Positions 44,051 to 53,065 of a stretch of 64,000 nucleotides of DNA are shown piece after piece. The DNA comes from Flavobacterium wongokense (GTDB lineage Bacteria; Bacteroidota; Bacteroidia; Flavobacteriales; Flavobacteriaceae): assembly GCF_021608265.1 (NCBI RefSeq), contig NZ_JAKIHP010000001.1, positions 372,001 through 436,000 on the forward strand, written 5' to 3'. Below the pieces are notes generated by a model. It searched no databases and was not told the origin of the DNA. It saw only the letters and a list, made by a program, of their open reading frames with translations. The stretch's first letter is position 1, and every line of letters starts with the position of its first letter. Made by a program: the position numbers and the translations under genes.

Positions 44051-45514
44051 TTACTTGTTTAGCTGTTCTAAAATTTCCTTTACAATCTGCATATCGTCAA
44101 AATCGTGGCGTACGCCATTGATTTCCTGATACGTTTCGTGGCCTTTTCCGGCAATCAGGATGATGTCATTTGGTCCAGCCAGCTGACAAGCGGTTTTGAT
44201 TGCCTGTTTCCTGTCGACAATCGACAAGGTTTTTCTTTGATTTTGAGCCTCAACTCCAGCTTCCATATCGGCGATGATGTCAATTGGGTCTTCAGTCCTT
44301 GGATTGTCTGAAGTAATAATTACCTGATTGCTCAATGTTGTAGCAATGTTGGCCATGATTGGCCTTTTGGTTTTATCCCTGTCGCCACCACAACCTACAA
44401 CGGTGATTAATTTTTCGTTATTGGTACGGATGTCGTTGATGGTTTTTAAAACATTATCCAGAGCGTCAGGAGTATGTGCATAATCTACAATAGCTGTGAT
44501 TTTGGAATCGGAAACGATAAATTGGAAACGACCTGAAACGCTTTCCAGTTCAGACAATAATCGAAGTGCTTCCAATTTATCCAAACCTAATTCAACTGCA
44601 GTTCCGTAGATTGCCAATAAATTATAGGCATTGAAAGTTCCGATTAACCGAACCCAAACTTCATTTTCGTTAATCTTCAACAACAAACCTGATAATTGAT
44701 TTTCCAAAATCTGTGCTTTATAATCAGCATAAGATTTTAAGGCATATGTCAGTTTTCGGGCAACCGTATTCTGAATCATCACCAAACCATTCTTGTCATC
44801 GATGTTGGTCAGTGCAAAAGCTGATTTTGGCAGATTGTCGAAGAATGATTTTTTCACATCACGGTATTCGGCAAAACTTTCGTGATAATCCAAATGATCG
44901 TGTGAAAGGTTTGTGAAAACGCCACCTTCGAAATGTAGTGCTTCAGTACGTTTTTGATGAACACCATGCGAACTCACTTCCATAAAGCAATATTCCACGC
45001 CCATTTCGCTCATTTCAGCCAGGTAATAATTGATGGTCAATGAATCTGGTGTGGTGTGAGTTGCTTTGTATTCCTTATCATCAACCATGATTTTTACGGT
45101 TGACAGCAAGCCCACTTTGTAACCTGCTTTTTGGAATAATTGGTATAATAAAGAGGCGATTGTGGTTTTGCCATTAGTTCCGGTAATGCCTACCAATCTT
45201 AAATTCTGTGATGGATTTCCGTAGTAATTCGCAGCCAAAAATGCCAAAGCTGAATTGGTGTCTTTCACCTGGATGTAGGTAACTCCGGTTACAATGACAT
45301 CCGGCAAAGTATCACAAACGATAGACGTTGCTCCAAGATTGATTGCCTTTTCAATAAAATCATGGCCGTTGGAAACCGTTCCGCGAATGGCTACAAAAAC
45401 ATCATTCTCCTGAACCTTGCGCGAGTCAAATTCAATTTTATTGATCGTTATCTCAGTCGAACCTTTAACCGCTTCGATGGCAACTTTGTATAATATGTCT
45501 TTTAAAATAATCAC
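44051..45514 (-). CDS. murE: UDP-MurNAc-L-Ala-D-Glu--meso-diaminopimelate ligase MurE
   Basis: The 487-residue Mur ligase has FDSRKVQENDVFVA, GITGTNGKTTIASLLYQL, EVSSHGVHQKRT, FTNLSHDHLDYHE and the DNPRTEDP motif typical of diaminopimelate-specific enzymes. It adds the third amino acid to the peptidoglycan precursor. It overlaps the PBP gene by 4 bp and is 3 bp from mraY. No murF is present in this cluster. Confidence 0.96.
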   Translation of the reverse strand: MIILKDILYKVAIEAVKGSTEITINKIEFDSRKVQENDVFVAIRGTVSNGHDFIEKAINLGATSIVCDTLPDVIVTGVTYIQVKDTNSALAFLAANYYGNPSQNLRLVGITGTNGKTTIASLLYQLFQKAGYKVGLLSTVKIMVDDKEYKATHTTPDSLTINYYLAEMSEMGVEYCFMEVSSHGVHQKRTEALHFEGGVFTNLSHDHLDYHESFAEYRDVKKSFFDNLPKSAFALTNIDDKNGLVMIQNTVARKLTYALKSYADYKAQILENQLSGLLLKINENEVWVRLIGTFNAYNLLAIYGTAVELGLDKLEALRLLSELESVSGRFQFIVSDSKITAIVDYAHTPDALDNVLKTINDIRTNNEKLITVVGCGGDRDKTKRPIMANIATTLSNQVIITSDNPRTEDPIDIIADMEAGVEAQNQRKTLSIVDRKQAIKTACQLAGPNDIILIAGKGHETYQEINGVRHDFDDMQIVKEILEQLNK

Positions 45515-47529
45515 GATAATTCGAGTATGATTGTTTTGTTTTTGTCCAATGATTGTCCGGCCGGAACCGATTGTTTTTTTACTTTTCCGATTCCAATGAC
45601 TTTTACCTTTAGTTTTAGGTTTTCCAAAAGCGCCACGGCATCCATTCCGCTCATCCCTTTTAAATTGGGGATAACCTTCATTTCCGAATTCAACTTGATT
45701 TTATAATCATCATAAGCCAATTCCTGTTTTCTGATTTTTCGGTTTAGGTTTTTGATTTCGTTGGTTGATGGCGAATCGGTGAAAATCTTTTGCGCAATAC
45801 GTTTGAAAACTGGCCCGGCAACATCGGCACCATAATAATTATTGCCTGAAGTATTCGGTTTGTGAACTACAACTATGCAGGAATATTTAGGGTTTTCTGC
45901 CGGAAAGAATCCAACGAAAGACGAAATGTAATGTTTGTCCTGTCCGCCATTTTTAGCATAATTTGCCTGGGCTGTTCCTGTTTTACCCGCCATTGAAAAA
46001 TCTTTGGAATACAACTTAGAGCCTGTCCCTTTTTTCACCACATTCTGCATTACCGCTTTCAATTTTTTAATGGTTTCATCAGAGCAGATTTTCGGATTGA
46101 TTACCTGCTTGTCGTATTTTTTGATGATTTTATTCCATTCCTTGATTTCAGAAACAAATTGAGGTTTTACCATTTCACCATTATTGGCAATGGCATTGTA
46201 TAAAGTCAATGTTTGCAAAGGCGTTACCGAAACTCCGTAACCATAAGCCATCCATGGCAATGATAAAGCACTCCAGTGTTTGTCGTCGGGCTGCGGAATA
46301 TAAGGTATGCCTTCACCCTGGAATGGAAGTCCCAATGGTTTATTCAAACCCATTTTGTCAATTCGGTCCACGAATTCCTGCGGATTGTTTTTGTAATTTT
46401 CATAAACAGCCTGAACCATAATCGTATTTGAGGAAACTTCAAAACCTCTTGCCAAAGAAATCCTTCCGTAACCACCTTCGTGTGAATCACGTACTTTTTT
46501 TCCTTTAAAAGATGGGTAAGTGATGATACCGCCTTTACTGTCGTAAACAGCGCTTGTGTCAATTTTGTGATCATCAAGCAGGGCAATCATGTCAACCAGT
46601 TTGAAAGTAGAGCCTGGTTCGTGGGATTCTGCCACAGCGTAATTGGTAGTTTCGAAATAGGTAGAGTCGGTTGGGTTTAGTTTTCCAAGATTCGAAATGG
46701 CCTTGACTTTGCCCGTCTTCGTTTCCATTACAACAACGCAGCCGTGCTCGGCTTTGTATTCCTTTAATTGTTTTAATAAAGCATGGTGTGCGATATCCTG
46801 AATGTAAACATCAATCGTAGAAATTACATCGTAGCCGTCCTGTGGATCAACTTCATTCACATCACGGATTGGTTTCCATTGTCCTTTGGCAATTTTTTGC
46901 TTCATGACTTTGCCGTCTTTTCCGTTAAGGTATTTCCGGAACGACCATTCAATCCCTTTTCCTACGCGGATTCCGTTTTCATCAATTCGGTCGTAACCAA
47001 TGGTTCTTTCAGCGATTTTTCCAATAGGATGTTCCCGAACCGTTTCCTGTTCGGTAATCATTCCGCCTTTATTGGCACCCAGATTGAATAGTGGAAAACC
47101 TTTGATTTTCATGTATTCGGTATAACTCAAATCGCGTGCAACCAATAAATACCTGTTCTTGTTGGCACGTGCCATTCGCAGTTGGGTATGATAAAAAGAG
47201 CTTGGTTTGCCAAACATTATCCCCAAAGAATCCGATAATAATTTTACATTTTTCTCAAACGCTTCGCTTTTTGGAGCAACTGCGTCGAAACGGATGTTGT
47301 AATTTGGGATGGATGTTGCGAGCAAGCTACCGTCAGCCGAATAAACATTTCCTTTATTGGCGGGAATCACAAAGTTTCTTACAGTTCTTTCCTTCGCCAA
47401 CTTTCGGTAGTAATCACCTTCAGACCATTGGATTTTGGTCAATTTGAAAGTAATTGCTACGGTCATTAAGAAGATGCTGAACGCAACTAAATAAATTCGG
47501 TAAGAGATATGTTTATCCTCTACTGCCAT
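45511..47529 (-). CDS. ftsI: Division transpeptidase (class B PBP, FtsI/PBP3) with PASTA domain
   Basis: The 672-residue protein has a membrane helix (about 11-30), a PBP dimerisation domain, and a transpeptidase domain with SxxK at 307-310 (GSTFK), SSN at 366-368 and KTG at 516-518. A C-terminal PASTA domain (about 615-672, VIPNLKGMSGMDAVALL) follows. It crosslinks septal peptidoglycan in the periplasm with FtsW. It overlaps the ftsL-like gene by 10 bp. Confidence 0.96.
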   Translation of the reverse strand: MAVEDKHISYRIYLVAFSIFLMTVAITFKLTKIQWSEGDYYRKLAKERTVRNFVIPANKGNVYSADGSLLATSIPNYNIRFDAVAPKSEAFEKNVKLLSDSLGIMFGKPSSFYHTQLRMARANKNRYLLVARDLSYTEYMKIKGFPLFNLGANKGGMITEQETVREHPIGKIAERTIGYDRIDENGIRVGKGIEWSFRKYLNGKDGKVMKQKIAKGQWKPIRDVNEVDPQDGYDVISTIDVYIQDIAHHALLKQLKEYKAEHGCVVVMETKTGKVKAISNLGKLNPTDSTYFETTNYAVAESHEPGSTFKLVDMIALLDDHKIDTSAVYDSKGGIITYPSFKGKKVRDSHEGGYGRISLARGFEVSSNTIMVQAVYENYKNNPQEFVDRIDKMGLNKPLGLPFQGEGIPYIPQPDDKHWSALSLPWMAYGYGVSVTPLQTLTLYNAIANNGEMVKPQFVSEIKEWNKIIKKYDKQVINPKICSDETIKKLKAVMQNVVKKGTGSKLYSKDFSMAGKTGTAQANYAKNGGQDKHYISSFVGFFPAENPKYSCIVVVHKPNTSGNNYYGADVAGPVFKRIAQKIFTDSPSTNEIKNLNRKIRKQELAYDDYKIKLNSEMKVIPNLKGMSGMDAVALLENLKLKVKVIGIGKVKKQSVPAGQSLDKNKTIILELS

Positions 47530-47867
47530 AGTTTTTGAAAGAAATTTTTTTCTGCTGGTTTTTTAACTTTTATCTTTTGTGGCGGAACTGACGATGGGAA
47601 AATTTGCCTTTCTTCCATTTTTTCGGAAACCGTCGATTCCATTTTTAATTTCATTAATTCGGAACGTTTGTCTACAAACTCAGAGCGTAATTCCTTTACT
47701 TCATTAGTCAATTCGGTAATACGGAAAACCTTTTGTTCGAATCGGTGCGTGTTGGCAATCATCAAAAGTGCCAACATGAACAGGAACACTATAAAACGCC
47801 AATTCCTTGTGGCATCTTCATTGACCAGAAACCGAGCTTTTAATATGCTGTAAACTCCTTTTTTCAT
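47520..47867 (-). CDS. ftsL: FtsL-like division protein
   Basis: The 115-residue bitopic protein has a cytoplasmic segment, one membrane helix (about 24-40, FIVFLFMLALLMIANTH) and a periplasmic coiled coil (RITELTNEVKELRSEFVDKR). This topology and the position between rsmH and ftsI match FtsL, although sequence conservation in this family is poor. It would join FtsQ and FtsB-like proteins. Confidence 0.9.
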   Translation of the reverse strand: MKKGVYSILKARFLVNEDATRNWRFIVFLFMLALLMIANTHRFEQKVFRITELTNEVKELRSEFVDKRSELMKLKMESTVSEKMEERQIFPSSVPPQKIKVKKPAEKNFFQKLWQ

Positions 47868-47870
47868 TTC

Positions 47871-48767
47871 TTATTTCTTTTCAGCTACTCTTAGTTTTGC
47901 GCTTCTTGCCCTGTTATTCTCTTTTATTTCTTCGTCGGTTGGAACGATTAGTTTTTCGATGCTTTTGAACGGAACCGAAAAATTCCCAAAAAAGTCGCGC
48001 TCAGGTTCTCCTTCGAACATTCCGTTTTTGATGAAACGTTTTACCAATCGGTCTTCGAGTGAATGGTAAGAGATTACACTTAAACGTCCTTCGGGTTTCA
48101 ATATTTCAAGTGACTGTTCCAAAAACTCTTTTAAAACGTCCATTTCCTGGTTTACTTCTATTCGAATTGCCTGGTAAATCTGAGCCAGGATTTTATTTTT
48201 AAATTGTTCCGGCAGGTATTTTGACAAAACGATTTTTAACTCATCCGTAGTTTTTATATCTCTTTTTTCCCGTGCTTCTACGATTGTTCTCGCTAAGGCC
48301 GGAGCGATTTTCAATTCTCCGTAATCCAGAAACACCCTTTTTAGATTTGCTTCATCATATTCATTCACCACTTTGAAAGCATCCAATTCGTTTTTCTTAC
48401 TCATTCTCATATCCAGTTCGGCATCGAATCGTGTAGAAAAACCTCTTTCCGGAACATCAAACTGATGTGAGGAAACGCCCAAATCCGCAAGGATTCCGTC
48501 AACGCTTTTCACTCCATGAAATCTCAAAAAACGTTTGATGTATCTAAAATTTTCAGGGATCAATACAAATCTTTCGTCCTGCAATGCATTTGCCTGAGCA
48601 TCTTCATCCTGGTCAAATCCGAAGAGTTTTCCATTTGGACCCAATCTTCTCAAAATCTCTTTGGAGTGTCCGCCACCGCCAAAGGTTACATCCACATAAA
48701 TTCCGTCAGGTTTGATATTTAATCCGTCAACAGTTTCCTTTAGTAAAACCGGGTTATGATATTCCAT
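47871..48767 (-). CDS. rsmH: 16S rRNA (cytosine(1402)-N(4))-methyltransferase RsmH
   Basis: The start MEYHNPVLLKETVDGL at 48767 is chosen as the usual N-terminus; three ATGs just upstream are in frame and also overlap mraZ. The 298-residue enzyme has the SAM-binding YVDVTFGGGGHSKEIL, FDQDEDA, LADLGVSSHQFD and SYHSLEDRLVK. It methylates C1402 in 16S rRNA. Confidence 0.96.
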   Translation of the reverse strand: MEYHNPVLLKETVDGLNIKPDGIYVDVTFGGGGHSKEILRRLGPNGKLFGFDQDEDAQANALQDERFVLIPENFRYIKRFLRFHGVKSVDGILADLGVSSHQFDVPERGFSTRFDAELDMRMSKKNELDAFKVVNEYDEANLKRVFLDYGELKIAPALARTIVEAREKRDIKTTDELKIVLSKYLPEQFKNKILAQIYQAIRIEVNQEMDVLKEFLEQSLEILKPEGRLSVISYHSLEDRLVKRFIKNGMFEGEPERDFFGNFSVPFKSIEKLIVPTDEEIKENNRARSAKLRVAEKK

Positions 48768-49227
48768 TGTCATCATCATTTACATTTCCCATTACATCTT
48801 CAGCCAAATCTGCAAAATCAACATCATCGCCTGCAATTGATTTTTCATATAAATCCTTGTCCCAAATCTCTACTATGTTCACAGCAGAAGACAAGACGAT
48901 ATCTTTTGAAATTTTACTAAACGCCACTAAATCTTTTGGAATCAATAACCTTCCTAAGTCATCCACTTCTACCACTTTTACACCGGCAGTAAATCGGCGG
49001 ATGAAGTCGTTATTTTTCTTTACAAAGCGGTTGAGTTTGTTGATTTTCTGCATCATCAAATTCCACTCTGCCATTGGATACAACTCGAGGCAAGGTTGAA
49101 AAACGGAACGCTTCAAGACAAAGCCATCTTGAAGAGAATTAGCAAGCTGCTTCTTCAACGCCGAAGGAATCATCAATCTTCCTTTGGCATCGACCTTGCA
49201 TTCGTATGTTCCGATAATGGTATTCAA
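48754..49227 (-). CDS. mraZ: Transcriptional regulator / division protein MraZ
   Basis: The start is set at the TTG at 49227, giving 157 residues beginning MNTIIGTYECKVDAKGRLMI. An ATG at 49275 lies upstream of the predicted transcription start and inside the operator boxes, so it is rejected. Two SpoVT-AbrB-like halves are visible: CKVDAKGRLMIPSALK and VEVDDLGRLLIPKDLV. MraZ is a ring-forming DNA-binding protein that represses the dcw promoter through repeated boxes, which are found just upstream here. Confidence 0.93.
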   Translation of the reverse strand: MNTIIGTYECKVDAKGRLMIPSALKKQLANSLQDGFVLKRSVFQPCLELYPMAEWNLMMQKINKLNRFVKKNNDFIRRFTAGVKVVEVDDLGRLLIPKDLVAFSKISKDIVLSSAVNIVEIWDKDLYEKSIAGDDVDFADLAEDVMGNVNDDDNGIS

Positions 49228-49251
49228 AGTTGGTTTCGTTTTCGATATGAG

Positions 49252-49259
49252 CAAAAATA
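49252..49259 (-). promoter_or_regulatory. -7 box of the dcw promoter
   Basis: TATTTTTG on the minus strand fits TAnnTTTG, 24 bp upstream of the mraZ TTG start. The MraZ-type boxes begin 10 bp further upstream, over the -33 region. Confidence 0.6.
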
Positions 49260-49269
49260 TAAAATAAAT

Positions 49270-49316
49270 TACCACAATTTACCACAAAATACCACTTTGT
49301 TAATAAGTTTTACCAC
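49270..49316 (-). promoter_or_regulatory. MraZ operator boxes (GTGGTA repeats)
   Basis: On the minus strand GTGGTA occurs at 49311-49316, 49290-49295, 49280-49285 and 49270-49275. The last three have an exact 10-bp period with 4-bp AT spacers, and the first is 21 bp away. MraZ is known to bind G-rich direct repeats of 10-bp period upstream of its own gene. The rest of the gap to 49601 holds only an inverted repeat AACAATT/AATTGTT at 49448-49466 and the hydrolase promoter. Confidence 0.75.
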
Positions 49317-49566
49317 TTTAAACCCTTTTTGATTAAAAAGTTAGGAAAATGGCTTAGAGTTAATTTTTAACGATTCATTAAGAAATATTGAAAAACAGGG
49401 AAATGAGAACATTCCGGCAGTCTTTTCCAAGTAAAGCCCTCAGCTAAAACAATTTGGGGAATTGTTGATAATTAATACTTTATCTGTATTTTGGGAATGT
49501 TAATGAAAATCGCGTTTTTAGTGGGTAAAAAAAGATGAGATAAATGGGTTTTTATCTTTAAAATCA

Positions 49567-49574
49567 TATATTTG
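49567..49574 (+). promoter_or_regulatory. -7 box of the alpha/beta hydrolase gene
   Basis: TATATTTG fits TAnnTTTG and lies 27 bp before the ATG at 49602. A TTG at 49572 in frame with the gene falls inside this box and cannot be the start. Confidence 0.6.
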
Positions 49575-49601
49575 CTTTCGAGGCAAAACTCAAGCATTAA
49601 C

Positions 49602-50366
49602 ATGGACGGAAAACATAAAAAAGAAGGCAGATATTCCTATTACGAAGCAGGTGAAGGCACGCCAATTGTGATTCTTCACGGATTGATGGGCGGATTGAGC
49701 AACTTTACGGAAGTTGCTGATTATTTCTCTTCCAATGGATATAAAGTTGTCATTCCTGAGCTGCCTTTGTACACCCAAAACATTTTGAAAACCAATGTCA
49801 AGGCTTTTGCAAAATATGTGAAAGATTTCATCACTTTTAAAGGTTTTGACCGCGTCATTCTTTTAGGGAATTCATTGGGTGGACACATCGCGTTGTACCA
49901 TGCAAAAGTGTATCCTGAAAAAGTTGCCGGACTTGTCCTTACGGGAAGTTCCGGGCTTTACGAGAGTGCCATGGGTGATAGTTATCCGAAGCGTGGTGAT
50001 TATGAGTATATCAAGAAAAAAGCGGAAGCCGTATTTTATGATCCTGCGATAGCGTCAAAGGAAATTGTAGATGAAGTTTTTTCGGTGGTTAACGACCGAA
50101 TCAAGGTCATCAAGACCCTTACGATTGCCAAAAGTGCCATTCGCCATAATATGGCTAAGGATTTGCCAAAAATGCATATAAAAACCTGTTTGATCTGGGG
50201 CAAAAATGACCAGGTTACACCGCCTGATGTTGCCGAAGAATTTAATAAACTGATGCCTAACTCAAAATTATACTGGATTGACAAATGTGGCCACGCAGCC
50301 ATGATGGAACATCCTGAAGAGTTTAACCGCTTGTTGCATAAATGGCTTAAAAAAGCACATCTATAG
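49602..50366 (+). CDS. Alpha/beta-fold hydrolase
   Basis: The 254-residue protein shows VILHGLMGG (oxyanion region), the nucleophile elbow GNSLGGH with Ser91, an acidic WGKNDQVTPP and a late His in KCGHAAMMEHPEEF, completing the catalytic triad. It has no signal peptide. The substrate is unknown; it resembles MhpC/BioH-like esterases. A terminator follows, then engB. Confidence 0.88.
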   Translation: MDGKHKKEGRYSYYEAGEGTPIVILHGLMGGLSNFTEVADYFSSNGYKVVIPELPLYTQNILKTNVKAFAKYVKDFITFKGFDRVILLGNSLGGHIALYHAKVYPEKVAGLVLTGSSGLYESAMGDSYPKRGDYEYIKKKAEAVFYDPAIASKEIVDEVFSVVNDRIKVIKTLTIAKSAIRHNMAKDLPKMHIKTCLIWGKNDQVTPPDVAEEFNKLMPNSKLYWIDKCGHAAMMEHPEEFNRLLHKWLKKAHL

Positions 50367-50370
50367 ACTG

Positions 50371-50396
50371 AAAGTCCTGTTTTAGGGCTTTTTTAT
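50371..50396 (+). terminator. Terminator after the hydrolase gene
   Basis: AAAGTCCT (50371-50378) pairs with AGGGCTTT (50384-50391), then TTTATTTT. Confidence 0.7.
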
Positions 50397-50410
50397 TTTA
50401 AATAAATATC

Positions 50411-51028
50411 ATGAAAATCAATTCTGCCGAATTTATAATCAGTAATTCTGATGTAAGCAAATGTCCGTTGGAACGTTTGCCGGAATATGCTTTTATTGGT
50501 CGTTCAAACGTTGGTAAATCTTCACTGATCAACATGCTGACCAATAATAAAAATTTGGCAAAAACATCCGGAAAGCCTGGAAAGACACAGCTGATAAATC
50601 ATTTCAAAATCAACCTGAATTGGTTTTTGGTCGATTTGCCTGGTTATGGATATGCACGCGTTTCCAAAAAAACAAAAGAGGTTTTCCAGAAATTCATTAC
50701 TGATTATTTTGAGAAAAGAGAACAGCTTGTTTGTGCTTTTGTACTGATTGACATTCGCCTTGAAGCGCAGAAAATCGATTTGGAATTCATCAATTACCTT
50801 GGCGAAATTGAAGTACCCTTCTGCATTATTTTTACGAAAGCCGACAAAATCAGCAAAACAAAAATCGACTCGCATGTTGCCGCTTACAGAAAAGCGTTAT
50901 TGGCAAATAACTGGGAAGAAATGCCTCAATATTTTGTAACCTCATCGCTTGAAGCCACAGGAAGGGAAAAGCTCCTGGAGTTTATTGACGGAGTAAATGA
51001 GGAAATATTTAGAAGTGGGAATTTATAA
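50411..51028 (+). CDS. engB: Ribosome biogenesis GTPase EngB (YihA/YsxC)
   Basis: The 205-residue TrmE-Era-EngA-like GTPase has G1 GRSNVGKSSL, G2-region GKPGKTQLINHF, G3 DLPGYGYARV and G4 TKADK. It assists assembly of the large ribosomal subunit and is usually essential. It is followed by a perfect bidirectional terminator. Confidence 0.96.
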   Translation: MKINSAEFIISNSDVSKCPLERLPEYAFIGRSNVGKSSLINMLTNNKNLAKTSGKPGKTQLINHFKINLNWFLVDLPGYGYARVSKKTKEVFQKFITDYFEKREQLVCAFVLIDIRLEAQKIDLEFINYLGEIEVPFCIIFTKADKISKTKIDSHVAAYRKALLANNWEEMPQYFVTSSLEATGREKLLEFIDGVNEEIFRSGNL

Positions 51029-51058
51029 AAAAGGCGGTCAAATTGACCGCCTTTTTTT
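51027..51058. terminator. Bidirectional terminator between engB and the convergent lipoprotein gene
   Basis: A perfect 15-bp stem AAAAAAGGCGGTCAA / TTGACCGCCTTTTTT at 51027-51056 has A and T runs on both sides. Confidence 0.92.
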
Positions 51059-51644
51059 AATTGTGTTCTGTTAGCTTCATCGTTAGAAATATGGATTCTT
51101 CCATAACTTCACCCACTTCATCATTCCAGAAAATGTAGTTGTCTCCAATTGAATTTGAAGAGTACTGTTTGTACACTTTACAATGAAAAGTTCCTGCAGG
51201 GACTGTAATCAATGAATCAACGTCTATCACTTCACGGGTATAAACAGTTCCGTCAGCTTTCGTATCGTTCCAGGTATCATTCAACTGGGCATTTTTCTTG
51301 AACAATCTTTCCCAAAACACCTCAGTAGTATTTGCCACATCGATTGCCATATATCCTGCTTCATTTTTAAGCTTATCAATCTGAGAACCTGTTTCTGCAT
51401 TGCTGGTGTTATAATATCTTCTGGTTAATGAAAAAACTCCATTCCCATCACAACCACCGAATTCCAATTTCATACCTCCAATAGGAGTCCCGAATTGATC
51501 CATCGAATATTTTAGGTATTTACCCGTTTGCAAAAAAGCGATGTCAGATTCACACTCACCTGTAGCCCCACTATCATCACTGCTACTACATGAGAAAAGA
51601 AGGAAAGCGGACGCAATAAGCGTTCCTTTTAATAATAATTTCAT
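51057..51644 (-). CDS. Lipoprotein of unknown function
   Basis: The 195-residue protein has a lipobox ending LFSC (Cys19) and a Ser/Asp-rich linker. The mature domain is beta-rich (GKYLKYSMDQFGTPIGGMKLEF, VPAGTFHCKVYKQYSSNS), resembling single-domain lipoproteins with an elongated beta sheet. No family is recognised. It lies 38 bp downstream of gldC on the same strand and may belong to that transcript. Confidence 0.8.
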   Translation of the reverse strand: MKLLLKGTLIASAFLLFSCSSSDDSGATGECESDIAFLQTGKYLKYSMDQFGTPIGGMKLEFGGCDGNGVFSLTRRYYNTSNAETGSQIDKLKNEAGYMAIDVANTTEVFWERLFKKNAQLNDTWNDTKADGTVYTREVIDVDSLITVPAGTFHCKVYKQYSSNSIGDNYIFWNDEVGEVMEESIFLTMKLTEHN

Positions 51645-51682
51645 TTTTAGAATTGTTAAAGGTTAATACCCAAAAATAGAAA

Positions 51683-52018
51683 CTATTTCGTTAATTCCAA
51701 TTTTTCAGCAAAATAATCGCAAAAATCTTTCATCGTATCGGCCATTTTTTCATCCTGTGTCGCACGTTGGAACGTATCTGCCATTGCAACTAAAGTTTGG
51801 TGAAAGAACTTTTTCATTTCATCAACAGGCATGTCTTTGGTCCACAAATCGATGCGAAGCGTTTCCTGGGTAGCGCTATCCCAAATGGAAAGCATCATAG
51901 CCTTGGCTTCTTCCTTTTCAACACCACCATCTTGTGCCGACCACATTAGTTTTTCGGGCACGCGGTTTTCGTCTAATTCTACTGCAATTGTAATTTCGGA
52001 AGTTATGGTTTTACTCAT
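51683..52018 (-). CDS. gldC: Gliding motility protein GldC
   Basis: The start MSKTITSEITIAVELDEN at 52018 gives the known GldC length of about 110 residues; an upstream in-frame extension would lie wholly within gldB. Motifs are PEKLMWSAQDGG, AKAMMLSIWD and ETLRIDLWTKDMPVDEMK. GldC is a soluble protein associated with GldB and contributes to gliding in Flavobacterium. It overlaps gldB by 8 bp. Confidence 0.94.
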   Translation of the reverse strand: MSKTITSEITIAVELDENRVPEKLMWSAQDGGVEKEEAKAMMLSIWDSATQETLRIDLWTKDMPVDEMKKFFHQTLVAMADTFQRATQDEKMADTMKDFCDYFAEKLELTK

Positions 52019-52979
52019 CTGTCTTTTTAGGTTTGTATTTTGATTTTTCAAATATTTCTTTGGAATCCATTTTAAGCATGTCCTGCAAAGAAACCTCATT
52101 ATTCTGCATGAAGGAACGAACAATCTGCCAGCCAATCCATTGTCCTACCCTTCCTGGAGACTCATTGTCTATTTCTAAATAAAATTTAGAAAAAGGGGCT
52201 AAATTGGTAAAACGGTTTGGCAGTTTGGAATCGGTGCTGTACAAAAGCTCTTTTTCAATAAAATAGCGCCAGATGTAACTTTCGTTTTCCTGGCACCAGC
52301 TAAGCTGTTCCGGGAGATAACCTATTTTTTCAGCATCATTATATTCTGGTAACAGCTGATCTTTCAGGTACAATTGTTTTCCGTAATATAACATTTCATC
52401 CAACAGGGTATTGTCTTTCGGAGGCGGGATTTTGCGAAGTGAAAAACTCGTAACAATGTCGGGCATCATTTGGCGTTCTTCGAAATTCTGTTCTAAATAT
52501 TTTGGAAATTCATAAAATTTATGATTGGCTCCAAGGTATAATTCCAATGCGATAATGAGTTTATCATTGGCATAAATGGCTTTGTTGTTATAGTCCATTT
52601 CAGCAATTACCGTATAAACTTTGGGCATTGTTGCATTTGGGAAAAAGTATTTGATGTGTTGGAACAAATCTTCGATTTCTGAAGTTTGTTTGCCAAAATC
52701 ACCGTACTTTTTTTCCACTTCCTGATACAATTCCCGCCATTGTGGATTTTGCATTTTGTCGGTCCAAACTTTATCAGGAGTGCCTTCAGGAAAGAAAAAA
52801 GGATATTCAGCCTTCAGGTTTGCCAACTCATTTGGAGGCGTTTCAAAAAATGCCTTGTCAAAACGATATACTTTTAAAGAAACAGGCGGAGTTTCCTCAA
52901 TTGCTTTTTCAACTTTTGATTTTTTATCGCATGAAGCAAAAGCCAGCACAACAAAAAGAACAAATAAGTATTTTTTCAT
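52011..52979 (-). CDS. gldB: Gliding motility lipoprotein GldB
   Basis: The 322-residue lipoprotein (Cys17 in AFASC) has the GldB body with YRFDKAFFETPP, KVYTVIAEMDYNNKAIYAND, ALELYLGANHKFYEFPKYL and a late GRVGQWIGWQIVRSFMQNN. GldB is required for gliding and for function of the type IX secretion/gliding machinery in Flavobacterium. It is divergent from nadE across a very short shared promoter region. Confidence 0.95.
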   Translation of the reverse strand: MKKYLFVLFVVLAFASCDKKSKVEKAIEETPPVSLKVYRFDKAFFETPPNELANLKAEYPFFFPEGTPDKVWTDKMQNPQWRELYQEVEKKYGDFGKQTSEIEDLFQHIKYFFPNATMPKVYTVIAEMDYNNKAIYANDKLIIALELYLGANHKFYEFPKYLEQNFEERQMMPDIVTSFSLRKIPPPKDNTLLDEMLYYGKQLYLKDQLLPEYNDAEKIGYLPEQLSWCQENESYIWRYFIEKELLYSTDSKLPNRFTNLAPFSKFYLEIDNESPGRVGQWIGWQIVRSFMQNNEVSLQDMLKMDSKEIFEKSKYKPKKTDE

Positions 52980-53019
52980 AATAATATCTAATAAATCAAT
53001 TCAAAAACGCTTGATTTTT

Positions 53020-53035
53020 TACATTTGCAAATATA
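53020..53035. promoter_or_regulatory. Back-to-back -7 boxes for gldB and nadE
   Basis: TACATTTGCAAATATA contains TACATTTG on the plus strand (53020-53027) abutting TATATTTG on the minus strand (53028-53035). Each fits TAnnTTTG. Clear -33 elements were not seen. Both genes start within 60 bp of this site. Confidence 0.6.
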
Positions 53036-53065
53036 CATTTCAGTTTCTAAATACTTTCATAACAA

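Noticed and set aside
52019..52135. Longer N-terminus for gldC
   Set aside because: The extra 39 residues come from the gldB reading region in another frame, while MSKTITSE is the expected GldC start.
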